Counted from the first letter of the stretch, positions 48,381 through 57,766 are shown. The stretch: DNA of 64,000 nucleotides from Fibrobacterota bacterium (GCA_019509785.1 JAEKLQ010000028.1:42464-106463); one strand, 5' to 3'. Numbers and translations are program-made. The notes: generated from the sequence alone by a model not told the origin.

Positions 48381-51258
48381 GGCAGTCCGGAGGTTACTGC
48401 CCGCAGTCGCTTTAGGTCTCTTCGTATGGGCTTGCCGTATGACCGGGGAAGAGCAGGCCTTCCTCGACGTACGCGCGGATTCCACCTGGACGGCATTCGA
48501 TCAGGTAGCCGTGGTTCTGACCGAGAAAAACGGCACCCCTATCGATACCTTGTTCAAGGGAAAGTTGACCTCCCCCTCGCAGTTACGGAAGTTGCCCGCG
48601 CCAGGCTATGACGGCCGACAGGTGCAAATCGTATTGATCGGCTTCAAGGATGGAAAACCGGCCAAGACCGAAACCCGGAATTATGACGGGCGCAGCCAAT
48701 CCGAGACCGGGCCCAACCTGGTGGTGGTCATCCCCGTCGATACGGGATCCGGCGGCGATTCCTCGCTCGATCTCAAGCCCGACACTCTCCGCATTTACCT
48801 AGGCGGCCCCGCCGTCCCCCTCGCCCCGAGCGGATCATTCTGGACGGGTAAAACCATAACCTGGTCGAGTGCGAATGAGAAAATCGCGACCGTGAACGGG
48901 GGCTTCGTGACCGCCATCGGCCCCGGTAGTTGTTTCATCCGGGCCGGGAGCGGCAATTCCAAAGACTCGAGTCGCGTGACCGTGGTACGGGATTCACCCA
49001 TTCTGGATCCGGGAGGGGATACCGCCGTTTCGATCGGCGCCATCGTCAGCTTCGCGGTGAAAGTGCGCCAGGAATTCGGCGGCATATCCGCCTTCAAATG
49101 GAGCTTAGACGGCGATAGCGCATGGGACGATTCCGCCTCGGGAATGCCTTCCCAGGCCAGCGTTTTGATCACGCCCCCGCGGACCTTCGGCCAGGCCGGG
49201 ACCCTATCGCTTCGGTTCCTGGTGCGCGACGGCGAAGGCAATGAGACCATCGCGACCCGAGCGCTTTCGATCTCGAGCCAAATACCCAAGATTACGGCCT
49301 TTCCCGGGGACTCCTCGATTACGGTAGGGGATTCGCTTTCCTTCGCGGCCAAGGCGGAAGTCAACGCCGGTTCCCTCAAGCAGTACGCTTGGGACTTCGG
49401 TGACGCATCCCCCGCCTCGGCGGGAACCCTATCGGGCATCGCGGCGACCATCGCCGGCGGCCACCGCTTCGGCAAGGAGGGGGCATTCAAGGTCGTCCTG
49501 ACGGTGGAGAATGATGCCGGAGTACGGATTTCAGCTTCGCTCATGATAAGCGTCGCCCCCACCGTGACCCAGTCCTCGCCTCCTGTCATCTTGGCGTTCA
49601 CCCCTTCCGACACGGATATCTCCATTAACGATTCCGTTTCTTTCGCGGCTACGGTAACGGGATCCGCCCCTCTCGATTCCTACAGTTGGGATTTCGACGG
49701 AGACGGATCGCCCGACCTGGTCGGGACCCTATCCGGGACGAACGCCGCCTTGAAGGCGGGAAAGCGTTTCCTACCGGCGGCCAGCAATACGGTCACCTTG
49801 AAGGTGACGGACAAGGCGGGAAAAGTCCAGACCAAACAAGTGACCGTCCTAGTGGAAGCCGATCCTCCCAAGGCGGACGCAGGCAAGGATACCGCCGTTG
49901 ACGCGGGCGCCCTGGTTTATCTCCACGGCAAAGCGTCGGATAGGCTAGGAAAAGTGGTCAAAACGGAGTGGAAGATCGGCTCGGGGAACTATAGCGTAGC
50001 CCCGCCGGAGACATCGCTCGTCGCCTCCCTGGCGGGCCAGGTAGAGGTGCCTTGTTCCTTCCGGGTTACCGACGATGACGGGCAAAAGGATTCCGATGTA
50101 GTGATCGTGAGCGTAAGGGCATCCACGGACGCGACCCTCAAAGGCCTTACCCTTTCGACCGGGACCTTGGCGCCGGAGTTTTCCCCGACCGTGACGGCGT
50201 ATACCGCTTCGGTACCGGAGAATCTATCCATGATCACGGTGAACGCCGTTCCCAATTCCCCCGGCACCAGCTACACCGTGAACGGGGTCCCAGCTGGGTC
50301 GTCCCCGGGCATCCCCCTGCATCTGGGGCAGAACATCGTCACGATCCTCGTCACGGGGCAAGATAATTCCCGGAAAAGCTATCGGGTTACGGTTACGCGA
50401 CTGGATCAAACGCCTCCCGGAATACCGGTGATGTCCAATCCGACGATATTCAAGTCCCCCACGCCAACTTGGGTCTGGACTTCGGGCGGCGACGGGAGCG
50501 GGACCTTCCGCTACAAATTAGACGATTCCATCCTCACCTCCGGGGCCGTTACCGCCAAGGTTTTGAGTTTCACGTCCCCGGCTTTGGCCGATGGGTACCA
50601 TACGCTCTACGTGCAGGAAGAGGATTCCGTGGGGAACTGGTCCGAAACGGCTTACTTCAAGATCGCAGTGACCGTGGGTCCGATCTCCTGGTACAAATTC
50701 GATGGGAACTTCAAGGATTCGGGTCCCAATGCCAATGATGGGACGGGTTCGGGTACCCTGACCTTCGTCGCCGATCATACCGGCGCGGCCAGCAAGGCCG
50801 TGAGTTTCGCTTCCGGGAACGGCCAGATCACCATGGGAGACGCTTCCATTCTGACGGGGAATTCCGTTACGGTTTCCGCTTGGATTTATCTCGCGTCGTC
50901 CGCTTCGACCGATACGCGCTATTTCGTCTATTCGGGCGGGGTGAATTTCGCTTCGGAGGGTTCCGCGATTTATTTCGCCGTCAGTACGACCAATACCAAT
51001 AGCGCGTGGTGTACCGTCAACGTGGGGGAATGGACCCAGATCACCGGAACATATGATGGAAGCGACATCAAGATTTATAAGAATGGGGTCTTACAGTCCA
51101 CTACTCCGCAACCCGGCACGGTTACCGGGAACCTGAGCCAGATGTACCTGGGTTACTTCAATTCCGTTTTCTGGGATGGGAGGCTGGATGACTTACGCTA
51201 CTATAATCGGGTCCTTTCCCAGACCGAGATCACGGCCGTAGCCAATGGCAGCATGTAA
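48367..51258 (+). CDS. Large surface lipoprotein with Big2/PKD, cadherin-like and LamG domains
   Basis: 963 aa, Cys23 in VWAC as lipidation site. The N-terminal domain (about 25-125) resembles that of the lipoprotein at 10167. A BIG2-like domain (about 140-215, VTAIGPGSCFIRAG), several PKD/Ig modules (about 220-570) and a cadherin-like beta-sandwich (about 580-680, TLSTGTLAPEFSPTVTAYT) follow. Last come an Ig-like module and a C-terminal LamG/concanavalin domain (about 775-960, ISWYKFDGNFKDSG). This is a ligand- or glycan-binding adhesin architecture. It overlaps paralog A and is followed by paralog B, suggesting one envelope complex. Confidence 0.85.
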   Translation: MWCRKAVRRLLPAVALGLFVWACRMTGEEQAFLDVRADSTWTAFDQVAVVLTEKNGTPIDTLFKGKLTSPSQLRKLPAPGYDGRQVQIVLIGFKDGKPAKTETRNYDGRSQSETGPNLVVVIPVDTGSGGDSSLDLKPDTLRIYLGGPAVPLAPSGSFWTGKTITWSSANEKIATVNGGFVTAIGPGSCFIRAGSGNSKDSSRVTVVRDSPILDPGGDTAVSIGAIVSFAVKVRQEFGGISAFKWSLDGDSAWDDSASGMPSQASVLITPPRTFGQAGTLSLRFLVRDGEGNETIATRALSISSQIPKITAFPGDSSITVGDSLSFAAKAEVNAGSLKQYAWDFGDASPASAGTLSGIAATIAGGHRFGKEGAFKVVLTVENDAGVRISASLMISVAPTVTQSSPPVILAFTPSDTDISINDSVSFAATVTGSAPLDSYSWDFDGDGSPDLVGTLSGTNAALKAGKRFLPAASNTVTLKVTDKAGKVQTKQVTVLVEADPPKADAGKDTAVDAGALVYLHGKASDRLGKVVKTEWKIGSGNYSVAPPETSLVASLAGQVEVPCSFRVTDDDGQKDSDVVIVSVRASTDATLKGLTLSTGTLAPEFSPTVTAYTASVPENLSMITVNAVPNSPGTSYTVNGVPAGSSPGIPLHLGQNIVTILVTGQDNSRKSYRVTVTRLDQTPPGIPVMSNPTIFKSPTPTWVWTSGGDGSGTFRYKLDDSILTSGAVTAKVLSFTSPALADGYHTLYVQEEDSVGNWSETAYFKIAVTVGPISWYKFDGNFKDSGPNANDGTGSGTLTFVADHTGAASKAVSFASGNGQITMGDASILTGNSVTVSAWIYLASSASTDTRYFVYSGGVNFASEGSAIYFAVSTTNTNSAWCTVNVGEWTQITGTYDGSDIKIYKNGVLQSTTPQPGTVTGNLSQMYLGYFNSVFWDGRLDDLRYYNRVLSQTEITAVANGSM

Positions 51259-51264
51259 TCGGGA

Positions 51265-52017
51265 ATGGGAATGATTACCTTCTCGGTCATGTCTCCATTC
51301 CGGTTCACGCTCCCCGTATTGTTGACGGCGTTCGCCCTCCATTGCGCCGCCAAATCCCCGGAAGAATTCGTCGGCTCCGGCGCAAAGACTGCGGCTTCCG
51401 CCTCCGATACTTCTAAACCCGCTTCGGCAGGACACGCCAAAGCCCCGTCTATGCCGCGAACCGCGTCCGCCAAGGCCCCCAAGCCCGCAATCGATACCGC
51501 TCGCGTCCATGGCCTCTACCTGGATGGCGATTTCGACCAGGCCATCCGCCTGCTGGATACGGCTTTGAAAGGCCGCAAGCCCTTGAGCCATGCCGATAGC
51601 GTTTTCTCCTTCAAGCACTTGGGCGTCATGTACGCCGCCACTCCGGCCACGCGGGAGAAGGGCCGCTACTACATGTTGCAACTCATCTCCATCGAGCCCA
51701 CCGCGCGCATACTCGACATGTACGCCAGCGACATGATCTACCTCATCTTCCGCAACGTGCAGGAAGAGTACGAGAACAAACACAGCAAGATGGCGGCGGC
51801 CGCGCCTGCCGATACCGCTCCCGCGCCCCAGGCCGCGGCCCATAAGGATTCGCTGCCCGCTCCCGCCCCCGTCGCCACCGTATCCAAGCCTTCGAATCCG
51901 CGCACCTTGTACTGGGTGGCCGGCGGAGCCGCCGTCGCCGCCGGCGCCGCGGGCCTCCTCTTCATCCTCCTCGACAACCCGGAACCGAAGAAACGCAACA
52001 TCGTTCTTTCGGAGTGA
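51265..52017 (+). CDS. Exported TPR-like protein with C-terminal TM helix (paralog B)
   Basis: 250 aa. Signal peptide, Ala/Pro/Lys-rich linker, a helical domain matching that of paralog A (SVFSFKHLGVMYAATPATREKG and ILDMYASDMIYLIF), a second linker and a C-terminal TM helix (AAVAAGAAGLLFILL). ATGs at 51271 and 51289 are alternative starts; the one at 51289 gives the cleanest signal peptide. Function unknown. Its pairing with paralog A across the large lipoprotein is the main clue. Confidence 0.7.
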   Translation: MGMITFSVMSPFRFTLPVLLTAFALHCAAKSPEEFVGSGAKTAASASDTSKPASAGHAKAPSMPRTASAKAPKPAIDTARVHGLYLDGDFDQAIRLLDTALKGRKPLSHADSVFSFKHLGVMYAATPATREKGRYYMLQLISIEPTARILDMYASDMIYLIFRNVQEEYENKHSKMAAAAPADTAPAPQAAAHKDSLPAPAPVATVSKPSNPRTLYWVAGGAAVAAGAAGLLFILLDNPEPKKRNIVLSE

Positions 52018-52185
52018 TCCAAGCCCGGATGGGATACGTCCCGTCCGGCGCCGGAAAGTCAAGACCGGCGCGCGCCCGGCCGTTTGGGAATCGTGGGCAT
52101 GATTGCCCGAATCCGCGCGGAAACGACGCGCCAACATTCCGGAACCGGGGCGAACCAGCGATTGCCGACGATGGGGTCCCGGGTT

Positions 52186-53865
52186 ATGATAGGAAGTCCG
52201 AAGGGAGGCTTCCTGAAGCGGTTTTTCCTCACCGTAGTCGATGGCGCCCCGATCGATCGCAAGGTCGAGGTGTTCTCGTCCGTGACCGTGGGGCGCAGCC
52301 ATGGCAACGACCTGGCTTTCACCGGCGAGGAGTACGGCATCGTTTCCGCCCGGCACGCCCTGGTGGCCCTCAAAGGCGCATCCTTGTGGCTGCGGGATTT
52401 GGACAGCACCAACGGTACCTTCGTAGGCAAAACCCGCGTGACCGAGCGGGAGCTGTTGGGCGGCGAGATCATCATGCTGGGCCACGACGGGCCGGCCATG
52501 CGCGTGGAGGTGATGGACATCCCCGAGGAGCGCTCCGGCTCGGAAACCCTGCTGGCCAAGGGCCGCGAAACCACCACCATGCTGGCCCCGGAGCTGGGCC
52601 TTTTCGCCCGCAAGTCCCGCCGCGACGGGAATCGCAGCCTGATCCTGGAGATGGCCAAGCGATTGCGCAGCAGCAACAGCCCGCAGGAAGTGATGCAGGG
52701 CCTTTTGCGCGATCCCGAGCGGCTGGCGCGGCTGCTGCAAGGGGGCGTGATGCCTGAGCGCGTGGCCGATTGGCTGGGAGGCATCGGCTCGCGTTTCGCG
52801 CGTTCGCGCCGGCGCATCCTATGGATCGGAGGCGCCTTCGGCGGGATCGCCATGGTCGGGATATCCGTGCTGGGCTGGCAGAATTTCAGCTATCGGCAGA
52901 AGATCAGGAGGCAGGGGGATTTGCTTTCCCAGATCCACGAGTTGGAGAAGGGCTTGGATGCGCCGGCGGCGGCGGGGGAGGATTCGCCGGAACGGGCGCG
53001 GGCCGTGCACCAATTGCTGGCGGCGGAAAAACAGCTTTTCCAACTGCGCGAGAAACTGAAGCTCCCCGATCGCGCGCCCACCTATCAAGACCCCTTGGGG
53101 GCGGACGTGCATCAAGTGCTGGAGGAGCTCGGCAAAAAGGCCTTCATCGTACCCGAGAGCTTCATCAAGACGGTGCAAGGCCAGATCGACTACTTCATCG
53201 CGCCCGGGAACCGCGCCACCCTCGCGCGCTGCTTCGCGCGCAAGCCGCGCTACGAGGCGCTCATCCGCCAGGAGCTGAAGAAAAGGAACCTGCCCTACGA
53301 CTTCCTTTACATCGCCATGCAGGAGAGCCTATTGGACTCCGCCGCGCGGAGCGGCAACGATGCGCGGGGCCTTTGGCAGCTGGTGCCGGAAACCGCCCGC
53401 GATTTCGATCTGAAGGTGCCGGAGGATTGGAAAGCGGCGCCGGCCGCCCTCGACGAACGGACCCGGCCGCGGGCCGCCACGCGCGCGGCGGCCGATTACC
53501 TGCATACACTGTATTCCGATTTCGGGGACGCCCCCCTGGCCATGGCCGCCTACAACGCGGGCGCCACCAAGATGCGCAAGACCTTGCGCCGGATCGAGGA
53601 TCCCATAAATGACCGCGATTTCTGGTACATCTACCGCATGGGATACATGTCGGCGGAGACGCGGGAATACGTGCCTAAGATCATCGCCATGATCCTGATC
53701 GACCGGAACCGGGAGAAGTACGGCTTCCCTCCGGAAGCGAAGAGGATGGAAGCGAAAGCCCCGGAGGCGAAGGCCGCGGAGGCGAAAACGCCGGAAGCGA
53801 AGCATCCGAACGCGAAGAAACCCGCGCCGAAGCGGGCTACTTCCGCCCCCAAGACGCGCGTCTAA
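52186..53865 (+). CDS. FHA domain - TM helix - lytic transglycosylase fusion
   Basis: 559 aa from the ATG at 52186 (starts at 52171 or TTG 52084 also possible). A cytoplasmic FHA domain (about 8-100) shows VTVGRSHGND and LRDLDSTNGTFVG, which binds phosphothreonine. One TM helix lies at about 210-232. A coiled coil follows, then a periplasmic SLT/MltD-type lytic transglycosylase (about 340-510) with catalytic Glu380 in AMQESLLDSAARSGNDARGLWQ and AMAAYNAG. The tail is a run of short EAK/Pro repeats. The layout suggests a muramidase recruited or gated by Ser/Thr phosphorylation. No kinase gene is in the window. Confidence 0.88.
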   Translation: MIGSPKGGFLKRFFLTVVDGAPIDRKVEVFSSVTVGRSHGNDLAFTGEEYGIVSARHALVALKGASLWLRDLDSTNGTFVGKTRVTERELLGGEIIMLGHDGPAMRVEVMDIPEERSGSETLLAKGRETTTMLAPELGLFARKSRRDGNRSLILEMAKRLRSSNSPQEVMQGLLRDPERLARLLQGGVMPERVADWLGGIGSRFARSRRRILWIGGAFGGIAMVGISVLGWQNFSYRQKIRRQGDLLSQIHELEKGLDAPAAAGEDSPERARAVHQLLAAEKQLFQLREKLKLPDRAPTYQDPLGADVHQVLEELGKKAFIVPESFIKTVQGQIDYFIAPGNRATLARCFARKPRYEALIRQELKKRNLPYDFLYIAMQESLLDSAARSGNDARGLWQLVPETARDFDLKVPEDWKAAPAALDERTRPRAATRAAADYLHTLYSDFGDAPLAMAAYNAGATKMRKTLRRIEDPINDRDFWYIYRMGYMSAETREYVPKIIAMILIDRNREKYGFPPEAKRMEAKAPEAKAAEAKTPEAKHPNAKKPAPKRATSAPKTRV

Positions 53866-53875
53866 TACCCGCGTT

Positions 53876-54526
53876 ATGGAATGCGTCGTATTGCTCCACG
53901 GCCTGGCCCGCACGGACAAATCCATGTCCGTCATGCAGGCCCGGCTGGAACGGGAAGGCTTTCTGGTCGTCAATCACGGCTATCCTTCCCGGAAGTACCC
54001 CATCGAAGAACTCGCGAACCGGTTCCTGCCCTTGGCCCTCGCGCAATGCGCCCGGTCCTCGCTGCCATCGGAATGCGGGAAGATCCATTTCGTCACCCAC
54101 TCCTTGGGCGGCATCCTCGTCCGCCAATATCTGAACGACCATCGGCTCCCGAAGTTGGGCCGGGTAGTTATGCTGGGGCCGCCCAATCACGGGAGCCAGG
54201 TAGTCGACAAGCTGGCCTGGGCGCCGGGCTTCAGCTGGTACAACGGTCCGGCAGGTATGCAATTGGGGACATCGGAGACCGGCATCCCCGCCCGACTAGG
54301 TCCCGCCGATTTCGAAGTCGGGGTCATCGCCGGGACCCGGTCCATCAATCTCTTCCTATCCCTGTTCCTGCCCAACCCGAACGATGGCAAGGTTTCCGTA
54401 GAGAACACCAAGCTGGCGGGCATGCAGGACCATATCCAAATCCCGGTCTCGCACCCGTTCCTGATGCGCGATCCGAAAGCCATCGGATATACGGTGAATT
54501 TCCTAAAGACGGGTTCTTTCCGGTAG
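53876..54526 (+). CDS. Alpha/beta hydrolase, lipase-like
   Basis: 216 aa. VVLLHGLARTDKSM at the N terminus supplies the oxyanion-hole HG; the nucleophile is Ser76 in THSLGG. A candidate acid is Asp in NDGKVSVENT and the His is in PVSHPFLM. The overall pattern matches the PGAP1/LipA-type esterases found in many Gram-negatives. No signal peptide is visible, so it is probably cytoplasmic. It starts 10 bases after the FHA-SLT gene. Confidence 0.8.
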   Translation: MECVVLLHGLARTDKSMSVMQARLEREGFLVVNHGYPSRKYPIEELANRFLPLALAQCARSSLPSECGKIHFVTHSLGGILVRQYLNDHRLPKLGRVVMLGPPNHGSQVVDKLAWAPGFSWYNGPAGMQLGTSETGIPARLGPADFEVGVIAGTRSINLFLSLFLPNPNDGKVSVENTKLAGMQDHIQIPVSHPFLMRDPKAIGYTVNFLKTGSFR

Positions 54527-54578
54527 CGGATGGGAGCGTGCTGACGAGGATAAGGCGGGTACTTACATTGGATGATCT

Positions 54579-55103
54579 ATGCCCAACCATTTCGCCCTCC
54601 GCACGGCTCCCGTTTTCGCGCTTCTGATCGCTTTCGCGCCCGCGCGTGCCAAGGACCACCCGGAATGGAAGTCCGAAAAGGATTTCCGCGATGCGGCTCC
54701 GATGGTCCACCGCCAGGCTTTATGGTTGGAAGCCAATCCCGACGCGAAAACCTGGGGGGACAGCCTGAAAACCGTCCTCACCTGGGCCCATGACGTTCCG
54801 TACGCCAACCTGGGCACCGCCAAGGTTTTCGAAAAGGAAATCCAGAACCTGCCCAAGGATCCGGTGGCGGGCCGCATCGCCAGCATGATGCGGGTGGGTT
54901 TCGCGGAGGACGCGACCGAGCCGGAATTCCGGAAGGCCACGGAATTCGGGCAGGCGAAGGCGGGGGTAACCTGCATGATACGTTATTACGAGAACGTCAA
55001 GCAGGCCAAGCCGGATTATTCGATCCCAATGATAGAACGGTTGGCCGGGCTCATGCATTCGGATGCGCTGGACGAATACATCCAAGCCAAGCTGCGCAAG
55101 TAA
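54579..55103 (+). CDS. Small exported protein of unknown function
   Basis: 174 aa with a signal peptide (residues 1-24, ending ARAK). The mature part is mostly helical, with WKSEKDFRDAAPMVHRQALW and RMIRYYENVK-like segments (ICMIRYYENVKQ). A single conserved Cys is seen. No family recognised. Same strand as the hydrolase upstream; ends 18 bases before the convergent effector cassette. Confidence 0.6.
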   Translation: MPNHFALRTAPVFALLIAFAPARAKDHPEWKSEKDFRDAAPMVHRQALWLEANPDAKTWGDSLKTVLTWAHDVPYANLGTAKVFEKEIQNLPKDPVAGRIASMMRVGFAEDATEPEFRKATEFGQAKAGVTCMIRYYENVKQAKPDYSIPMIERLAGLMHSDALDEYIQAKLRK

Positions 55104-55120
55104 CGCCCGGCGCGGCGCCC

Positions 55121-56431
55121 TTAGAGAACGGGCCTGGAAAAATCGTAGCGGAAGATGTTTTTCTTGACGTACGCATCCGCCAGAGCGGGATCGGCCGATT
55201 TGGACGCCTGGCCCTTGAAGGTTTCCACGAAGCCCGGCGGGACCTTCGCCCTTCCCAGGGCATGCAAGAACTCACCGTAGCCGGCATAGGTATTTCCGAC
55301 CACGTTGTCCTTCAGGTTCCGGAATACCTCGGGGGGAATCCGATCGGTGGGGGGCACCGGAATGCTTTGCGCCATGGCCGTGTGCAAGGGCTTTAATCGC
55401 ACCTCTTCCGCTTCGACTTCATCCACCGCCGACTGGGATAGGGTATAACGCATAGGGAAATCGGAAGCCTGTTCGGCGAGCGATCGCTTTACCGCATCCT
55501 CGGACAAATCGCATCCCAGGGGGAAGGCGTCATAGGTCGTCCCGGCCGCTGATCCATCCGAGCGACGCTTGATCCCGAACTCATGTTCCCAAGCGGTGCC
55601 GAAGACGGTCTTGCTCATATTCTTCCAGGAGATTTTGGTCCCCGGAGGAGCCGCGTCCCAAGCGGCGTTGAAGCCCGCCGCTTGGGACGCCTCGTCGGGT
55701 TGGACCACCGCGGTTTGCATCGGGAGTCCCGCGGAATGCTGGTTGCGCAGGATCAAGCCGGAGAACCGCTTATTGAACGCCGCTTCGCTACCCGAATATC
55801 GCCTCCAGGCCAAGAGCAGGGCGACCTCGGCATAGGTCGCGCAGTCCAGGGTCCATTTCTCCAGGTTATCGAAAAGGGCGCCCACGGCCGCGTAGGGGGC
55901 CGTGATCGGGGAGAACGCGACGCTGTGGCCCCTGGTTACGTCGTTCAGATTCTGGGACCAATTATCCTGGTCGAAGTGGGTGAACTTTTCCGCCGGGGAT
56001 CCGAAGGTGGGCTTCGAGCCGCCTTCGATTTTCCGCTGGAGGGCGGTGAGGGTGGCCAAGACATCGTCCGGCCAGTTCCGCGCCTTGGGCGTCAAGGTCC
56101 CATCGCAGCAGGCGTTCTTCAGGGAGCCTGGGGCCGCGGCGACGGGGGCTTTCGCGGCCGGCCCTTTCATGCCCTCATCGTAGTAGCCGACCGCCTTGGT
56201 AAGGTCGTCGCCGGAAAGCTCGTCGTCCAATTCGGCCCTGAGGGTCGGTTCATCGGGGTAGGTTTTATGGTACAGCGCATCGACCTCGCGCATGTTGCCT
56301 TGGTCGCGCGCCTGTTTCAGGGCGGCGAACACCCCGTCCTCGTCGGTTCCCCCGAGCCCCAGGAACCCGGGATCGTTGAACGCATCGTACAGCCGTTTCA
56401 CCAAGGTGGCGGCATCCGCGCTACCGGCCAT
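55121..56431 (-). CDS. Annexin-like repeat fused to a Cys-enzyme (papain/transglutaminase)-like domain; putative effector
   Basis: 436 aa, no signal peptide. Residues about 8-80 match one annexin repeat: GLGGTDED (Gly27-Glu31, the type II Ca2+ motif) and ELDDELSGDDL about 40 residues later, where annexins place the acidic ligand (ELTG). Residues about 150-330 carry WTLDCATYAEVALL (candidate catalytic Cys197) and a downstream WEHEFGIKRR region that could supply the His, reminiscent of papain-like/transglutaminase folds. Last gene of the minus-strand cassette. It reads like injected cargo that binds membrane phospholipid via Ca2+. Catalysis is inferred. Confidence 0.6.
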   Translation of the reverse strand: MAGSADAATLVKRLYDAFNDPGFLGLGGTDEDGVFAALKQARDQGNMREVDALYHKTYPDEPTLRAELDDELSGDDLTKAVGYYDEGMKGPAAKAPVAAAPGSLKNACCDGTLTPKARNWPDDVLATLTALQRKIEGGSKPTFGSPAEKFTHFDQDNWSQNLNDVTRGHSVAFSPITAPYAAVGALFDNLEKWTLDCATYAEVALLLAWRRYSGSEAAFNKRFSGLILRNQHSAGLPMQTAVVQPDEASQAAGFNAAWDAAPPGTKISWKNMSKTVFGTAWEHEFGIKRRSDGSAAGTTYDAFPLGCDLSEDAVKRSLAEQASDFPMRYTLSQSAVDEVEAEEVRLKPLHTAMAQSIPVPPTDRIPPEVFRNLKDNVVGNTYAGYGEFLHALGRAKVPPGFVETFKGQASKSADPALADAYVKKNIFRYDFSRPVL

Positions 56432-56498
56432 AATCAGCAGCTCCCATCTCTGACTTATCCCGCCTTTTCATCCAAGCCGCATCCGCCGCCCGACGTTT

Positions 56499-57755
56499 TC
56501 ATGCGAGTCCATCGGGCGCGACGCCCGCAATGGTCAGGTAGTTGTTCGTGACGCCCAAATTCGCTTCGCTCTTCATCATGGCCTGGATGGCCTTGTTGAC
56601 CGGGTCGTCGTAGTGGTAAATCATCACGTTAGCGCAGGTGGTTAGCCAGATGCAGGCTTGCTTTTGGCGATCAACAGCGCTCAGGCCCTGCATATAGCCC
56701 AAATCCTCAAACGCGGTGTACCAGGCCGAATAATCCACGATCTTGTTCCAGAAAGCGCCAACCGCGGGTACGTGCGGGCCCTTGGCACCGGATATGTCCT
56801 TCGCCACATGCCAGCCTTCGTGCCGCGCCGCGAGCTCGTTGATGAAGCGGTAGCGGGTACCCTCTCCGTCGGTGGACCCGGCCAAGGCCGGATCGACGAA
56901 GTTGGTCGCATTGATGCCCCCGCCTATTCCGTCGATTAGCACGCGGTTGCGGAAATGGTTGATTTCATGCCCGAACACCGCCGCCAGGCGGGTCCTGGCC
57001 GTTGAAAACCCCGACTCCCGCGCGACGCTGGAGTTCGAGTTGCTGATAAGCGCATAGCCACGGCGTCGCGGATCGTTCTGCAATCCGAAATAGTAGGCGT
57101 TCGCCGTGATGTCCCCGGATTTCAGGTAGGTGGTCTTCAAAGTTTCGTATTCGTCTACCGGGAGCTTGTCCTTCAATACGGTGAGCGATTTCCCGGCGCT
57201 GACCACGGCGATCAGGTTCCCGCCCTTCATCTCGGAATGGGTGAAGTGCGCTACCTGATGGGCATGCGATCCATCCGGGAACCGGGAGAGATCCTTGAGC
57301 AATTCCCCGAAGTCGTAATCCAAGCGATCCCCGAACTCCATCATGAAATTGGGGGTCTCCAGTTCGGTGACCATGCGCGCATCGAAGAGGACGGGCAAGG
57401 CGTCGCTGGGCTTCTTGGGATCCTTCGGCAGGGAGGCGATGGAGCCGCAGTAGGTCTTGGGGCTCGTCCAAACGCCCGCGGCGGGCTTGTTCCCCACGGT
57501 CGGGACCGGCCCGTACAGCGGCTTGGAGACCGAAACGTAATAATCGCCGACCTTGAGGAAGGTGGCCTTGAAGTTGCCGTTCCCGTCGGTCAATCCCGTC
57601 GCGGCCACCTTGCCGGTCGCGAATTCCGTGAGCGTGACCTTGGCATCGGGAATCGGATCCTGCGGAACGCCGTCGAGGAACTCGCGCACCCACACCCGGA
57701 TCGAGGTGACCGTGGTCGGGCCAGGAGCCGCCGTGATCTTGGTCTTGGTCGTCAT
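56499..57755 (-). CDS. Zincin metallopeptidase-like protein with carboxypeptidase-regulatory-like Ig domain; putative effector
   Basis: 418 aa without a signal peptide. Residues about 17-110 form a CarboxypepD_reg/SpaA-like beta domain (IRVWVREFLDG, PDAKVTL, GNFKATFLKVGDYYVSV). Residues about 250-320 contain the zinc motif HEINH (263-267) and a downstream INELAARHEGWH that could hold the third ligand. Adaptor-type Ig domains fused to toxins are common in VgrG/spike-associated effectors. It lies 67 bases upstream of the annexin-like gene, in the same direction. Protease activity and targets are inferred. Confidence 0.65.
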   Translation of the reverse strand: MTTKTKITAAPGPTTVTSIRVWVREFLDGVPQDPIPDAKVTLTEFATGKVAATGLTDGNGNFKATFLKVGDYYVSVSKPLYGPVPTVGNKPAAGVWTSPKTYCGSIASLPKDPKKPSDALPVLFDARMVTELETPNFMMEFGDRLDYDFGELLKDLSRFPDGSHAHQVAHFTHSEMKGGNLIAVVSAGKSLTVLKDKLPVDEYETLKTTYLKSGDITANAYYFGLQNDPRRRGYALISNSNSSVARESGFSTARTRLAAVFGHEINHFRNRVLIDGIGGGINATNFVDPALAGSTDGEGTRYRFINELAARHEGWHVAKDISGAKGPHVPAVGAFWNKIVDYSAWYTAFEDLGYMQGLSAVDRQKQACIWLTTCANVMIYHYDDPVNKAIQAMMKSEANLGVTNNYLTIAGVAPDGLA

Positions 57756-57766
57756 CCGAATACTCC

